From NCBI RefSeq assembly GCF_013035315.1, contig NZ_WQHP01000009.1, forward strand, positions 98,789 to 162,788: a stretch of 64,000 nucleotides of DNA, written 5' to 3'. Positions within the stretch are counted from its first letter, which is position 1, and every line of letters starts with the position of its first letter. The translations under genes and the position numbers were made by a program. Of the stretch, positions 51,447-60,138 are shown in pieces. The notes beneath the pieces are model-generated. The model made no database searches. It had not been told where the DNA came from and saw only the letters and a program-made list of their open reading frames with translations. Source of the stretch: Ruegeria arenilitoris (GTDB lineage Bacteria; Pseudomonadota; Alphaproteobacteria; Rhodobacterales; Rhodobacteraceae).

Positions 51447-52145
51447 ATGACAAAAGAGCCCTCGATGACCATTCAAGACGCCTCTATGCAACCCGGCCCG
51501 CAGGGCAATTCCGCGTATCAACGCCTGCTGGACGAGATTCGGGGCGGCAGCCTTCTGCCCGGAGATCGCCTGCGCGAGATTGAGTTGTCAGAACGGTTGG
51601 GCGTCAGTCGCACGCCGGTGCGCGAGGCGATCCGGCAGTTGGAGGCTGACGGGCTGGTGACCCATGTCCCAAGGCAGGGTGCAACAGTGCGAAGCCTCGA
51701 CTACGCCGAAGTCATGGAGCTTTACGAGATGCGCGCCGTGCTTGAAGGCACCGCAGCCCGTCTGGCTGCTCGCGCGGCATCGGACGTCGAACTGGACGAA
51801 TTGGACGTGCTGAATGACCGACTGGCCGAAGCAGGCACAAGCCAGGATGCGGCGGGGCTCAACCGGATTTTCCATGCCACGCTGTTGGATGCGGCCAAGA
51901 ACAGGTTTCTTTCGAAATCCATGCTGTCCCTGCAAAAGGCGCTGCTGATCCTCGGTCCATCACAATTGCTGGACGGTGATCGCGCCGAGGCTGCCGTTGC
52001 TGAACATCGGCGCATCATGGCTGCATTGAAGGCCCGCGACGGCGCAGCGGCCGAGACAGAGATGCGCGCGCATATTCAGGCTGCGCAGCGGATGCGTATC
52101 CGCGCGTTGCAGGACCGCGACCGCTCAATTGACGAAAATCAGTAG
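51447..52145 (+). CDS. GntR family regulator (FadR/FCD subgroup)
   Basis: About 232 residues: winged helix-turn-helix (LLPGDRLREIELSERLGVSRTPVREAIRQLEADGLV) and an alpha-helical FCD effector domain with the MRAVLEGTAARLAARA start and metal-binding-type histidines (RIFHATLLDAAK, AVAEHRRIMAAL). It is followed 11 bases later by tcuA and so likely senses tricarballylate, citrate or a relative. In Salmonella the analogous regulator is LysR-type, so the regulator has been swapped here. ATG 51465 is an alternative start. Confidence 0.85.
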   Translation: MTKEPSMTIQDASMQPGPQGNSAYQRLLDEIRGGSLLPGDRLREIELSERLGVSRTPVREAIRQLEADGLVTHVPRQGATVRSLDYAEVMELYEMRAVLEGTAARLAARAASDVELDELDVLNDRLAEAGTSQDAAGLNRIFHATLLDAAKNRFLSKSMLSLQKALLILGPSQLLDGDRAEAAVAEHRRIMAALKARDGAAAETEMRAHIQAAQRMRIRALQDRDRSIDENQ

Positions 52146-52156
52146 GTAGACAGGAT

Positions 52157-53551
52157 ATGGCCACCCACAGGGAAGCTTACGATATCGCTGTGATTGGGGG
52201 CGGCAACGCGGCCCTCTGCGCCGCGATGACAGCCGCGGAGGCTGGCGCGCGCGTGTTGATCCTGGAAACGGCTCCGAAACCGTATCGCGGGGGAAACTCT
52301 CGCCACACGCGCAACTTTCGTTGCATGCACAAATCGCCGTTGGGCCCGCTCATCGAGGAATACAGTGAAGATGAGTACCTCGCGGACCTGCTTAAGGTCA
52401 CAGATGGCAAAACGGATGAGCATCTTGCGCGATTGGCAATCCGCACATCAGAAGAATGTTTGCCCTGGATGGAAGAGCATGGCGTCCGCTTTCAACCATC
52501 GCTTTCCGGGACATTGTCGCTGGCGCGGACCAACGCCTTCTTCATGGGGGGCGGGAAGTCTCTGGTGAATGCCTATTACCGCACAGCGGCAGCTTTAGGC
52601 GTGGATGTTCTTTACGAAGCTGCCGTGACGCATCTTGAGCTGAACGGCGACCAGATCGATTGGGTCGACTACACCTATGAAGGCCAGTCTCATCGCATCA
52701 CGCCCAAGGCTGTCATCGTTGCCGCGGGCGGGTTTCAGGCCGACACGGATTGGCTCACCCGTGCATGGGGAGCGCCTGCAAAGAACTTCCTGATCCGGGG
52801 AACGCCCTATAACCGGGGGGTCGTGTTGGCTGATCTGTTGGATCAAGGCGTCGAGAGCGTCGGCGATCCGACCCAATGCCACGCGGTCGCCATTGACGGG
52901 CGCGCGCCGAAGTTCGACGGCGGCATCGTCACCCGTTTGGACTGCGTGCCGTTTTCAATCGTCGTGAACAAGAATGCCGAACGGTTCTATGACGAGGGCG
53001 AAGACGTCTGGCCCAAACGCTATGCGATTTGGGGGCGTCTGGTCGCCGCGCAGCCGGATCAGGTGGGCTATGTGATCATCGACGCGAAGTCGCTGAACTT
53101 GTTCATGCCCTCGGTGTTCCCTCCGCTAAAGGCGGACACCTTGGAAGACCTGGCTGGAATGATGGATCTGCCTGCGGACAAGCTGAAGGCAACCGTTGCT
53201 GAATTCAACGAAGCATGCGGTGATACCAGTGGATTTCATCCAACCGAGTTGGATGGGGTCACCACCTCGGGTCTGACGCCACCCAAGACCAACTGGGCTC
53301 GTCCGATCACCGATCCGCCCTTCTACGGCTACTCGCTGCGCACTGGCGTGACTTTCACCTATCTGGGGCTGAAGGTCGACGATACGGCCCAGTGTTCGAC
53401 CCACAGCGGCAAGATCAAAAACCTGTGGGCCGCAGGCGAGACGATGGCGGGTTCGATCCTGGGGCAGGGGTATCTGGCCGGCTTCGGCATGACCATCGGA
53501 ACCGTTTTTGGACGCATCGCAGGACGTGAGGCTGCAGCCTATGCAAACTGA
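52157..53551 (+). CDS. tcuA: FAD-dependent tricarballylate dehydrogenase TcuA
   Basis: A 464-residue flavoprotein of the fumarate-reductase/succinate-dehydrogenase flavosubunit type. FAD-binding start YDIAVIGGGNAALCAAMTAAEAGA, RGGNSRHTRNFR and the C-terminal GETMAGSILGQGYLAGFG are the TcuA pattern. It oxidises tricarballylate to cis-aconitate, removing an aconitase inhibitor and feeding the TCA cycle. It overlaps tcuB by eleven bases; the tcuC transporter normally in the cluster is absent here. Confidence 0.9.
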   Translation: MATHREAYDIAVIGGGNAALCAAMTAAEAGARVLILETAPKPYRGGNSRHTRNFRCMHKSPLGPLIEEYSEDEYLADLLKVTDGKTDEHLARLAIRTSEECLPWMEEHGVRFQPSLSGTLSLARTNAFFMGGGKSLVNAYYRTAAALGVDVLYEAAVTHLELNGDQIDWVDYTYEGQSHRITPKAVIVAAGGFQADTDWLTRAWGAPAKNFLIRGTPYNRGVVLADLLDQGVESVGDPTQCHAVAIDGRAPKFDGGIVTRLDCVPFSIVVNKNAERFYDEGEDVWPKRYAIWGRLVAAQPDQVGYVIIDAKSLNLFMPSVFPPLKADTLEDLAGMMDLPADKLKATVAEFNEACGDTSGFHPTELDGVTTSGLTPPKTNWARPITDPPFYGYSLRTGVTFTYLGLKVDDTAQCSTHSGKIKNLWAAGETMAGSILGQGYLAGFGMTIGTVFGRIAGREAAAYAN

Positions 53552-54617
53552 TCTTATTCAAGAAGCCCGCCGTCAGGCCGAGATCTGCAACGCCTGCCGG
53601 TACTGCGAGGGCTATTGTTCGGTTTTCCCGTCGCTGCACGCGGAACGCGCGTTCTCGGATGGAGACATTACGCAACTGGCTAACCTGTGCCACAACTGCA
53701 GGGGGTGTTACTACGCCTGTCAGTACACTTCTCCGCATGAGTTCGATCTAAACCTGCCGAAAGCTCTGGCCGAAGTGCGGCGGGACAGTTGGGAAAGCTT
53801 CGCCTGGCCGCAACCTTTGGCGCGGCGGTTCCATACGCACGGTGGCGCGATCGCGCTGGCCCTCGTCATCGGCTTTGCCCTGCTGTTCTGGGCCATCCGC
53901 ACCATTGGTTCCAGCGGAGGCGAAGGGTTCTATGCCGTCCTGTCCCACAATGCGATGGTTGCAATCTTTGCGCCAGCATTCTTGGTGCCACTCTTTAGCT
54001 TGGCTATCAGCCTGAGGCACTATTGGGCCGAAGTTGGCGGCAAACCCATCCAAATGTCAGACCTGACTGCCGCGTTCAAACGCGCTGGCAAAATGCAAGA
54101 CTTGGCCGCAGGCCACGGCGAGGGTTGCAATTTCGAGGACGAAGACCGTTTCAGTCAGGGCCGACGCCACATTCACCACGCCATCATGTACGGCTTCCTG
54201 CTGTGCTTTGCGTCAACTTCGGTTGCGACGATTATGCACTATGGGTTCGGGTTGCACGCGCCCTACGGGTTCTGGTCCCTGCCAAAACTCTTTGGGGTTT
54301 CCGGAGGCATTCTACTGACATTGGGTTGCGGAGCCATGGTTCTGCTCAAGCAAAAGTCGGATCGCGAGCTTGGCGATCCGTCCGCGTGGGGCGGTGATAT
54401 CGGCTTCATCCTGTTGCTCGGGTTTGTTGGGCTGAGCGGGCTGGTCCTATACGCACTCGGTTCAACTGCTCTGATGCCCGCGCTGCTTGCCATCCACCTT
54501 GGAGCGGTTCTGACATTCTTCCTGCTGACGCCTTATACCAAAATGGCTCATGGGTTTTACCGTTTGGCTGCGCTTGTCCGGGATGCGCAAAGGAAACGTG
54601 GGGCTGAAGCAAATTGA
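53541..54617 (+). CDS. tcuB: Tricarballylate utilization protein TcuB
   Basis: A 358-residue iron-sulfur/membrane protein. Two N-terminal cysteine clusters, CNACRYCEGYC and CHNCRGCYYAC, should bind [4Fe-4S] centres, followed by about six membrane helices with histidines (FHTHGGAIALALVIGF, HNAMVAIFAPAFLV, HHAIMYGFLLCFAST). TcuB passes electrons from reduced TcuA to the quinone pool. ATG at 53541 overlaps the tcuA end. Confidence 0.9.
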   Translation: MQTDLIQEARRQAEICNACRYCEGYCSVFPSLHAERAFSDGDITQLANLCHNCRGCYYACQYTSPHEFDLNLPKALAEVRRDSWESFAWPQPLARRFHTHGGAIALALVIGFALLFWAIRTIGSSGGEGFYAVLSHNAMVAIFAPAFLVPLFSLAISLRHYWAEVGGKPIQMSDLTAAFKRAGKMQDLAAGHGEGCNFEDEDRFSQGRRHIHHAIMYGFLLCFASTSVATIMHYGFGLHAPYGFWSLPKLFGVSGGILLTLGCGAMVLLKQKSDRELGDPSAWGGDIGFILLLGFVGLSGLVLYALGSTALMPALLAIHLGAVLTFFLLTPYTKMAHGFYRLAALVRDAQRKRGAEAN

Positions 54618-54988
54618 CCGACTGAAAATCACCCCATCAAACCTTCTTGGTTGTAGCTTTCTGAGATGCGGCGAAGTTCTCGTTCGGGAAAAAGCTCATG
54701 ATAGAAACAACCTCCCAAGCTTCTGTCGTTGGGGAGCGCTCGCAACTGGTCTTTCGGAAAATGGTGGCTGGGTTGATAGGATTCTACATTTCGTTTCGGA
54801 GATTTAGGGAAACTTCAGGATGTGTGTTTGTTTGTCAAATGGAAAAGCTGGTTTGAGACTGGTGGTCATACATGTAAGTCGCCCAGCCACCAAAAGAGTG
54901 TTCAGATGAACCAGCCGGGCGAGCAAACTTGCACTGGCCCCCAGGTGAGTGTCTGGTATGTTCCCAAAAAACACTTGGAGAATACCAA
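54618..54988. other. Interval between tcuB and the GHKL ATPase gene
   Basis: About 370 bases with a drop in GC content. One small frame, 54698-54856 (52 codons, MIETTSQASVVGERSQLVF start), is open but resembles nothing I know; its position is where tcuC might have begun, so it could be a remnant. The last 100 bases hold the promoter and the GGAG ribosome site of the next gene. Confidence 0.4.
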
Positions 54989-56968
54989 TTGAAAAGTGAC
55001 CAGACACTTCATGGTTTCGATCCCTTGTCGTCACTCGAGGAAGAGGGAACGACTACAGCAATCTTCGAGGAGGCAAACAGGAGGATCGTTCTTAATGTTC
55101 TGAAATCCTATACGGGATACTTCGACGTATTTAACGAATTGATTCAGAATGCGCTCGACGCTGTCGAAAAGAGAGCCGCTGTCGAGGATGACGGTTATCA
55201 ACCTAAGGTTTGGATCACAGTCGACTTGCAAAATAGGCACGTCAAGGTTGTTGATAACGGCGTGGGAATGACGCTCGAGGAATTCAAATACTTTGTTCGA
55301 CCAAATATCAGCTTCAAGAAACAACGTGAAACTCGAGGGCACAAAGGCGTTGGCGCGACGTTTCTTGCATACGGCTTTTCCGCAGTTCGTATTCAGACCA
55401 AGCAAGAAGGGTCACAATGGTCTGTCGCGATGAGGCAAGGTCGGCAGTGGGCTGAAGACAGAACAAATAGTGTGCCGCGACCAAGCTTTGAAGAGATCGA
55501 GCCATTTGCGGAAGAAATCGTGCCAGAGTCTTCAGGAACTGCAGTCGAAGTTGTTTTGGGTAACGAACCTGGCGTTCGTCCCCGTGATCTTGGTTGGCTG
55601 GGAGCACAGAACGCATCCTCATGGACGGATGTTCTTCGATTAAAGACACCTGTGGGTGGTGTGTATCTCGTTACATCAGCATTTAGTCCTACCATTGAGG
55701 TAAAGGTTATTGATGTTCATGGAGTTATCACCAGAGAAGACCTGAAGAAACCGGAGTACTATTATCCACATGAATTTCCCGGCTTTAAGTCTCAGGATGT
55801 TTCGTCTCTTGAGCAAGCTTTGGCCAGTATTCAAGGAAGCACGGACGAGAGATTCGCTAAGCTGGATTCAGAGTTCAAAAGGCTGAACTGTTTATACGAA
55901 ATCTATGATAAAGACGATCTTCTCGAAGAGGCTTCACCGTTTGCTTCTGCGTTGAATGAGGAAGACAGGCAACTCATCGAGAAGCACCAAGTCAGCGTCT
56001 ATGCAAGTTTCCTATCTTCCGCAAAGCTCTGGGGGGCGTTTAACGACGACACACTGAAGCTGCGGAAGGGGCAAAGGATCGTTCATGGTGGCCTGCAAAT
56101 GGCAAGCGATAACATGGTGCAAGGAGACTTGTCGGTCATTCCCCTTACCAGCGAGATCGGATATCAAGCTAACTCCCATGTTATTGTTCACATGGTCGAT
56201 GGAAACCCAGATATGGGGCGAAAAATATTCCAACCCGAACTTCAGTCGCTCGGCACGAAACTTGCCGTTCGATGCGTCAACATTCTGAAGAAGTACAGAC
56301 AAAACTTGAAGCCTGATACTGGTTCGACCCGGGTCGCTCCGGACAAGGAACTGCACGAGTACAAAAAAAATCAAGAACAATACAGGGACGAGAAACCACT
56401 GTCTATTTCGTGGACGGATGGAAAGGCATACATCTCGGCAATTCCGCAGCAAGAACAAGATGTTATCGCGTTGTTTCATCAAATGATCGGTGGAAAACTA
56501 CTGCGTGGGTACGAATTCTACGCCACGAGCCAAAGTGAACGATATGACTCGCTTTTTCAGCTTAACTACAGTGATGACGACAAGGTTAAGTTTGAAAGAG
56601 ATTCCAATCCACTTGGTGTGGGGGTGGATTTTCACCCACCATATTCTTCCCACCCTAAGGTATTGGAATACAAGTACGACCTTGATGCTTTAGTTCGAGA
56701 TATCGATAAAGAAATCAAATATGCTAAACACATCGATCTGGTTGTATGTTGGACCGCTGAAAAGCAGTTCAAGGAGCGATATTACCTGAATTCGCTTCTG
56801 GTTTCGGACGAGGGAGCAAGCAGGGAGAATTTTGGCGCCACTCACCAGGCTTTTCCGACTGGCAGCAATCAACCAGATTTTGAAGTAGTTGTTCTTGAGG
56901 ACTTGATCAACTTCTTGAAAGACCCTGACGCTGAGAAAGCCAGGCAGAAGCAAAAGTATGATGCATAA
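54989..56968 (+). CDS. GHKL (Hsp90/MutL-type) ATPase-domain protein, possible defence ATPase-nuclease
   Basis: About 659 residues. The N-terminal GHKL fold is clear: N-box ELIQNALDAVE (~50), KVVDNGVGM (~89) and TRGHKGVGATFLAYGF (~116). The middle has no motif I recognise. Near the C-terminus, VDFHPPYSSH, VLEYKYDLDALVRDI and HIDLVVCWT (residues ~545-595) look like a PD-(D/E)xK nuclease core with Glu-x-Lys, unproven. TTG at 54989 is chosen because GGAG lies eight bases upstream; the frame extends further 5' without a better start. Codons and base composition are AT-richer than the operons to the left, suggesting transfer. GHKL proteins with appended nucleases occur in phage-defence loci, hence the suggestion. 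No partner methylase or toxin is adjacent. Confidence 0.7.
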   Translation: MKSDQTLHGFDPLSSLEEEGTTTAIFEEANRRIVLNVLKSYTGYFDVFNELIQNALDAVEKRAAVEDDGYQPKVWITVDLQNRHVKVVDNGVGMTLEEFKYFVRPNISFKKQRETRGHKGVGATFLAYGFSAVRIQTKQEGSQWSVAMRQGRQWAEDRTNSVPRPSFEEIEPFAEEIVPESSGTAVEVVLGNEPGVRPRDLGWLGAQNASSWTDVLRLKTPVGGVYLVTSAFSPTIEVKVIDVHGVITREDLKKPEYYYPHEFPGFKSQDVSSLEQALASIQGSTDERFAKLDSEFKRLNCLYEIYDKDDLLEEASPFASALNEEDRQLIEKHQVSVYASFLSSAKLWGAFNDDTLKLRKGQRIVHGGLQMASDNMVQGDLSVIPLTSEIGYQANSHVIVHMVDGNPDMGRKIFQPELQSLGTKLAVRCVNILKKYRQNLKPDTGSTRVAPDKELHEYKKNQEQYRDEKPLSISWTDGKAYISAIPQQEQDVIALFHQMIGGKLLRGYEFYATSQSERYDSLFQLNYSDDDKVKFERDSNPLGVGVDFHPPYSSHPKVLEYKYDLDALVRDIDKEIKYAKHIDLVVCWTAEKQFKERYYLNSLLVSDEGASRENFGATHQAFPTGSNQPDFEVVVLEDLINFLKDPDAEKARQKQKYDA

Positions 56969-57001
56969 GGTGATCTTCCGCCGCTTGTATTTGCTTAGTC
57001 T

Positions 57002-57583
57002 TTGCTAAGAGATTTCCTTCCGAACAGACGGACAAACCAAAGCCCCTATTGGGGGCCTTGGAAAGACAAGACTCCAAAACACGACTTGTTCACCTTCCGA
57101 AAAGACGAAGACGGTGTTTTGCACGTAGACCAGCACGGTGAAGACGCTATGACCAAGATCTTCGGCAGCGAGAGCCCTGCCGTTAACGAAGGCCTCTTCC
57201 TTCAGGGATACATGACCCTCAAGCCTACCGAAGTCGAAGACGGCACCACAGACATGCGGGGATTTATGCCCGCGATCGTCCGAGAAATCGCGCCGCGCGA
57301 CGGTGTCGAACGCATGCTAGCGGTGCAAATGGCTACCACGCACGTCGCTTTGATCCGACAAGGTGGCCGCATGGCGAATGCCGAGCAACTCCCTCAGTTC
57401 GAGGCGCACGAACGGGCATACAACAAGCTTGCTCGAACCTACACGTCTCAGGTTGAGGCGCTGCGCAAGTATCGCAATGGCGGCAAACAAACGGTCACAG
57501 TACAGCACGTCAATGTTGAAGATGGCGGACAGGCCATTGTCGGAAATGTTGAGACCCGGGGGAGGGGCGTACATGAAAAGTGA
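57002..57583 (+). CDS. Conserved hypothetical protein paired with the HGGxxG gene
   Basis: Up to 193 residues without a domain I can name. It is soluble, begins with basic/aromatic PYWGPWKDKTPKHDLFTF and later has a helical region RAYNKLARTYTSQVEALRKYR. The start is uncertain: the frame begins at TTG 57002 just after a stop, with no good ribosome site, and ATG 57146 is the first ATG with conserved-looking sequence after it, so the 5' end may be truncated. It overlaps the next gene and forms a pair seen widely, as I recall, in alphaproteobacterial and prophage contexts. Confidence 0.55.
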   Translation: MLRDFLPNRRTNQSPYWGPWKDKTPKHDLFTFRKDEDGVLHVDQHGEDAMTKIFGSESPAVNEGLFLQGYMTLKPTEVEDGTTDMRGFMPAIVREIAPRDGVERMLAVQMATTHVALIRQGGRMANAEQLPQFEAHERAYNKLARTYTSQVEALRKYRNGGKQTVTVQHVNVEDGGQAIVGNVETRGRGVHEK

Positions 57584-57842
57584 CGCCAGCCCCATGAGCA
57601 AGGCGCATGCAGCGCCAAGATGCACGGCAAAGTCAAAACGAACTGGAGAGCGATGCAAAGGCCCCGCAGTAAAAGGGTGGACGGTGTGCCGGTTCCATGG
57701 TGCCCGCGGCGGCCACGGCCCCGGCAAGGCCAACCCGGCTTACAAACACGGGATGCGGACGCGAGAATGGGAAGAGATGCGCAAGGCGATCAACGATCTG
57801 GTGCGGATGGAAAAAGATATCGAAGAACTGATTTCTGAGTGA
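57573..57842 (+). CDS. HGGxxG-motif small protein
   Basis: 89 residues. A four-Cys/His-like section (RCTAKSKRTGERCKGPAVKG, then WTVCRFHGARGGHGPG) carries the HGGxxG-type glycine loop found in a family of small phage- or plasmid-associated proteins; the Cys-x-Cys-Cys-His spacing suggests zinc binding. A charged helix ends it. ATG at 57573 is preceded by GGAGGGG, and the start overlaps the upstream stop by eleven bases, so they are coupled. Function unknown; nucleic-acid binding is a guess. Confidence 0.65.
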   Translation: MKSDASPMSKAHAAPRCTAKSKRTGERCKGPAVKGWTVCRFHGARGGHGPGKANPAYKHGMRTREWEEMRKAINDLVRMEKDIEELISE

Positions 57843-58076
57843 TCGCAGTAATTCAATGTCGGCTTCTGTTCCAAACCCGTCATCTGACGAAATGACTCAG
57901 ATGTCGCCTTCGAGCCCTAAGTTCAAATTTCTGCACCGTGCATCAATGCCGAAAGTGCAGAAGAAAGCTGTCGTTGAGTGTTATATTCAAACCGCACCTT
58001 CTTCACTTTTTAGGTTGTGCTTTTGCTCCCAAGGGGTGTCTCATACAAATTGTAATGTGATCATTGGATCTTAGCC

Positions 58077-58778
58077 GTGTTCGACGCGTCGACATACCTC
58101 GCGATAACATCGATTGCAGTCATCGGCACTGTTCACGTCTTCTGCGTGTCTTTTTACCGGAGATTCCCCGCCCTAGCAGGCTGGCTTTCTGATTTTTCAT
58201 CAGGGATCGGACTTGGCTATGCTTTTCTTTTCCTGCTGCCAAAAATTGGTGAATTGTCCACCGGTTTAGCTGCAAGCGGGAAATGGGAAAACTCGCTGTT
58301 CGGTTATTCGCTCCTAGGATTTCTCATTTACTACTTGCTGGAGGCCAGTCGCGACGTAGGGGCCGACAACAAGTTGTCGCTTGGCTTGGACACAGTGGCC
58401 CTCGGGACCTATAACTGCTTGCTTGCCATTACCGTCATGCAAACGACGGGAACATCACCTGAGCTGTACGCTGTTGGAACGTTGGCCTATTCATTGCATT
58501 TGTTTGGGGTGAATATCTTTCTCTATAAGACCCACCCCGGACACATGTCTGGATGGCTACGCGCATACTTTGTCGCGTCGCTTGCGGTCGGCATATTGAT
58601 CGGTCTCAACGCAGACAAAAGTAGCATGATCTATTCAATTTCGACTGGGTTAACAGGGGGTGTGATAATAGCCCTGTCTCTTCGGGTTAAACTACCCAGC
58701 CTTTCGGCAGTGAATACAAAAGCTCTGTTGATTGGTGTGGTGTTTGCTGCGGTCGCAGTCGAGGTCACCCGGTACTAA
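58077..58778 (+). CDS. Multi-pass membrane protein of unknown function
   Basis: 233 residues with eight probable membrane helices (YLAITSIAVIGTVHVFCVSF, GIGLGYAFLFLLPKIG, GYSLLGFLIYYLLEAS, LGTYNCLLAITVMQT, LYAVGTLAYSLHLFGVNIFL, AYFVASLAVGILIGL, IYSISTGLTGGVIIAL, ALLIGVVFAAVAVEV). The layout and the FLFLLPKI helix recall ZIP metal transporters, but the HxxxD and HExPHE metal motifs of ZIP are absent. The start is GTG at 58077. Gene composition is AT-richer than the core. Confidence 0.6.
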   Translation: MFDASTYLAITSIAVIGTVHVFCVSFYRRFPALAGWLSDFSSGIGLGYAFLFLLPKIGELSTGLAASGKWENSLFGYSLLGFLIYYLLEASRDVGADNKLSLGLDTVALGTYNCLLAITVMQTTGTSPELYAVGTLAYSLHLFGVNIFLYKTHPGHMSGWLRAYFVASLAVGILIGLNADKSSMIYSISTGLTGGVIIALSLRVKLPSLSAVNTKALLIGVVFAAVAVEVTRY

Positions 58779-58809
58779 CCCGACGACACTGTTAAGTCTT
58801 TCCGTAGTA

Positions 58810-58835
58810 TAAGCCGAGCCATTTGGCTCAGCTTA
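58810..58835. terminator. Hairpin between converging genes
   Basis: TAAGC-GAGCC and GGCTC-GCTTA arms (one mismatch) around ATTT lie between the convergent membrane-protein and hydrolase genes. The position suits a bidirectional terminator, though T-runs are poor. Confidence 0.45.
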
Positions 58836-58857
58836 CTAGATTTAGATAATCTGAAAT

Positions 58858-60138
58858 TCATTTACTCAAAGTCTCTGCAATACCTTTCATCACAACCATA
58901 GAGTCCAGGTACATAGGTGTATTTTGAACGTCTGGCTGGCTTGATAGCTTCACCATAACCACATTGGCTTTTTGGTTCACATACAACAGCTGCCCATAGA
59001 CACCAATGCCGTAAAACGCACCTTTTTCTCTGTCTTTCACCCAAACTTGATTACGGTAGTGGAAGCCTTCAAACACCTCCGCGTATGCGCTTTTCTCATA
59101 AGCTGCGATAACGTCATCATTTGCTTGAATCGTGTCAGCTATCCAATCTGGAGGAATAACTTGAGTGTCGTTAACCTTTCCGTTGTCCAGCATCATTATG
59201 CCAAATCGCAATAGGTCACGAGAGCTGGTAAATAACCCACCACTCGTTTGCACAATCCTTTTGGGTCCTAGTTCGCTATATGCAGGGTCCTGAGCACCGA
59301 TGTCCTGCCACAACTCGGCCAGTACATCCAGATAGCTTTCTCCAGTCGCCGACTCGATAACCATACCCAGCAGCGCAGATAGCACTGAACGGTAACTATA
59401 AACTTCACCGTCTTCTACCAAGGTCTCGCGATCACTAAGAGAGATCATGTACTCCTTAACGCCAGACTCTGTATCACAAATTTCAACTTTTTCAGAGAGG
59501 TCCTGACCAAACGCACAGAACAGATCACCGGCGTCGTCTAAGTAGCCGCTAGAAGCATCTTTCCAATCAACAGCAGCGGTCATATCAAGTAGGTGTCTAA
59601 CCGTTGTATTTTTGAATGCTGGGCCTTCCAACTCTGGCAGGTATTCGGTGATCAGCTTTTTGGGATCTAATTCTCCCGCCTCAACCGCCAGCCCTGCTGC
59701 CATACCCAACACTGTCTTGGTGATCGAGTGAATGCGGTGAGGCGTATCAGCTCTCATGCCATTGAAGTACTTTTCAGCGACCAATTTGCCATCGTGATAA
59801 ATCAAAAAGCTATCGGTATGTGTTTGATGCAACCAATCGTTGATATTCTGTTCTTCATTATTGCTAGCTGTGAAAACAAAAGTCTCAAGCTCAGTTGGGT
59901 ATGCCGCTTTTTCCAAAGTACGTACCCAATCTGACGGTGGAACTCGTGCCAATTCGCCAAAAACATTTATGCCTTCAAATATCCAAGGGCTTCTATCTAC
60001 AGACTCAACGGTTTCATCCCAGAAATAACCAGCCTCTGCGCTTGCTGGTTGTGTAGAAGCAGTAAATACCGCACCGGAGGCCAAAAGAGCGATAGCAATA
60101 GCGGAGGTCACTAACGGCTTGTTTGCATGACTTTTCAT
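58858..60138 (-). CDS. Secreted serine hydrolase, class-C beta-lactamase family
   Basis: About 426 residues with a signal peptide (MKSHANKPLVTSAIAIALLASGAVFTASTQPASA). The active-site Ser-x-x-Lys is HSITKT (Ser ~138); YSYRSVLSALLG provides the second motif (Tyr-x-Tyr rather than the Tyr-x-Asn of true beta-lactamases). It resembles 6-aminohexanoate-dimer hydrolase/esterase-type members, so penicillin hydrolysis is not implied. GC is clearly lower than neighbours, suggesting recent acquisition. ATG 60138 is favoured; an ATG upstream at 60186 gives a non-signal extension. Confidence 0.8.
   Translation of the reverse strand: MKSHANKPLVTSAIAIALLASGAVFTASTQPASAEAGYFWDETVESVDRSPWIFEGINVFGELARVPPSDWVRTLEKAAYPTELETFVFTASNNEEQNINDWLHQTHTDSFLIYHDGKLVAEKYFNGMRADTPHRIHSITKTVLGMAAGLAVEAGELDPKKLITEYLPELEGPAFKNTTVRHLLDMTAAVDWKDASSGYLDDAGDLFCAFGQDLSEKVEICDTESGVKEYMISLSDRETLVEDGEVYSYRSVLSALLGMVIESATGESYLDVLAELWQDIGAQDPAYSELGPKRIVQTSGGLFTSSRDLLRFGIMMLDNGKVNDTQVIPPDWIADTIQANDDVIAAYEKSAYAEVFEGFHYRNQVWVKDREKGAFYGIGVYGQLLYVNQKANVVMVKLSSQPDVQNTPMYLDSMVVMKGIAETLSK

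Noticed and set aside
57856..58074. 72-residue frame between the HGGxxG gene and the membrane protein
   Set aside because: No ribosome site, ends just before the next start, and composition looks non-coding; no family recognised.
58077..58778. ZIP-family metal transporter
   Set aside because: Eight helices fit, but the histidine-rich metal motifs of ZIP helices 4 and 5 are absent.
58858..60138. True class C beta-lactamase (antibiotic resistance gene)
   Set aside because: Only the general serine-hydrolase fold is shared; the second motif is Tyr-x-Tyr and the length and context fit esterase/NylB-like members.
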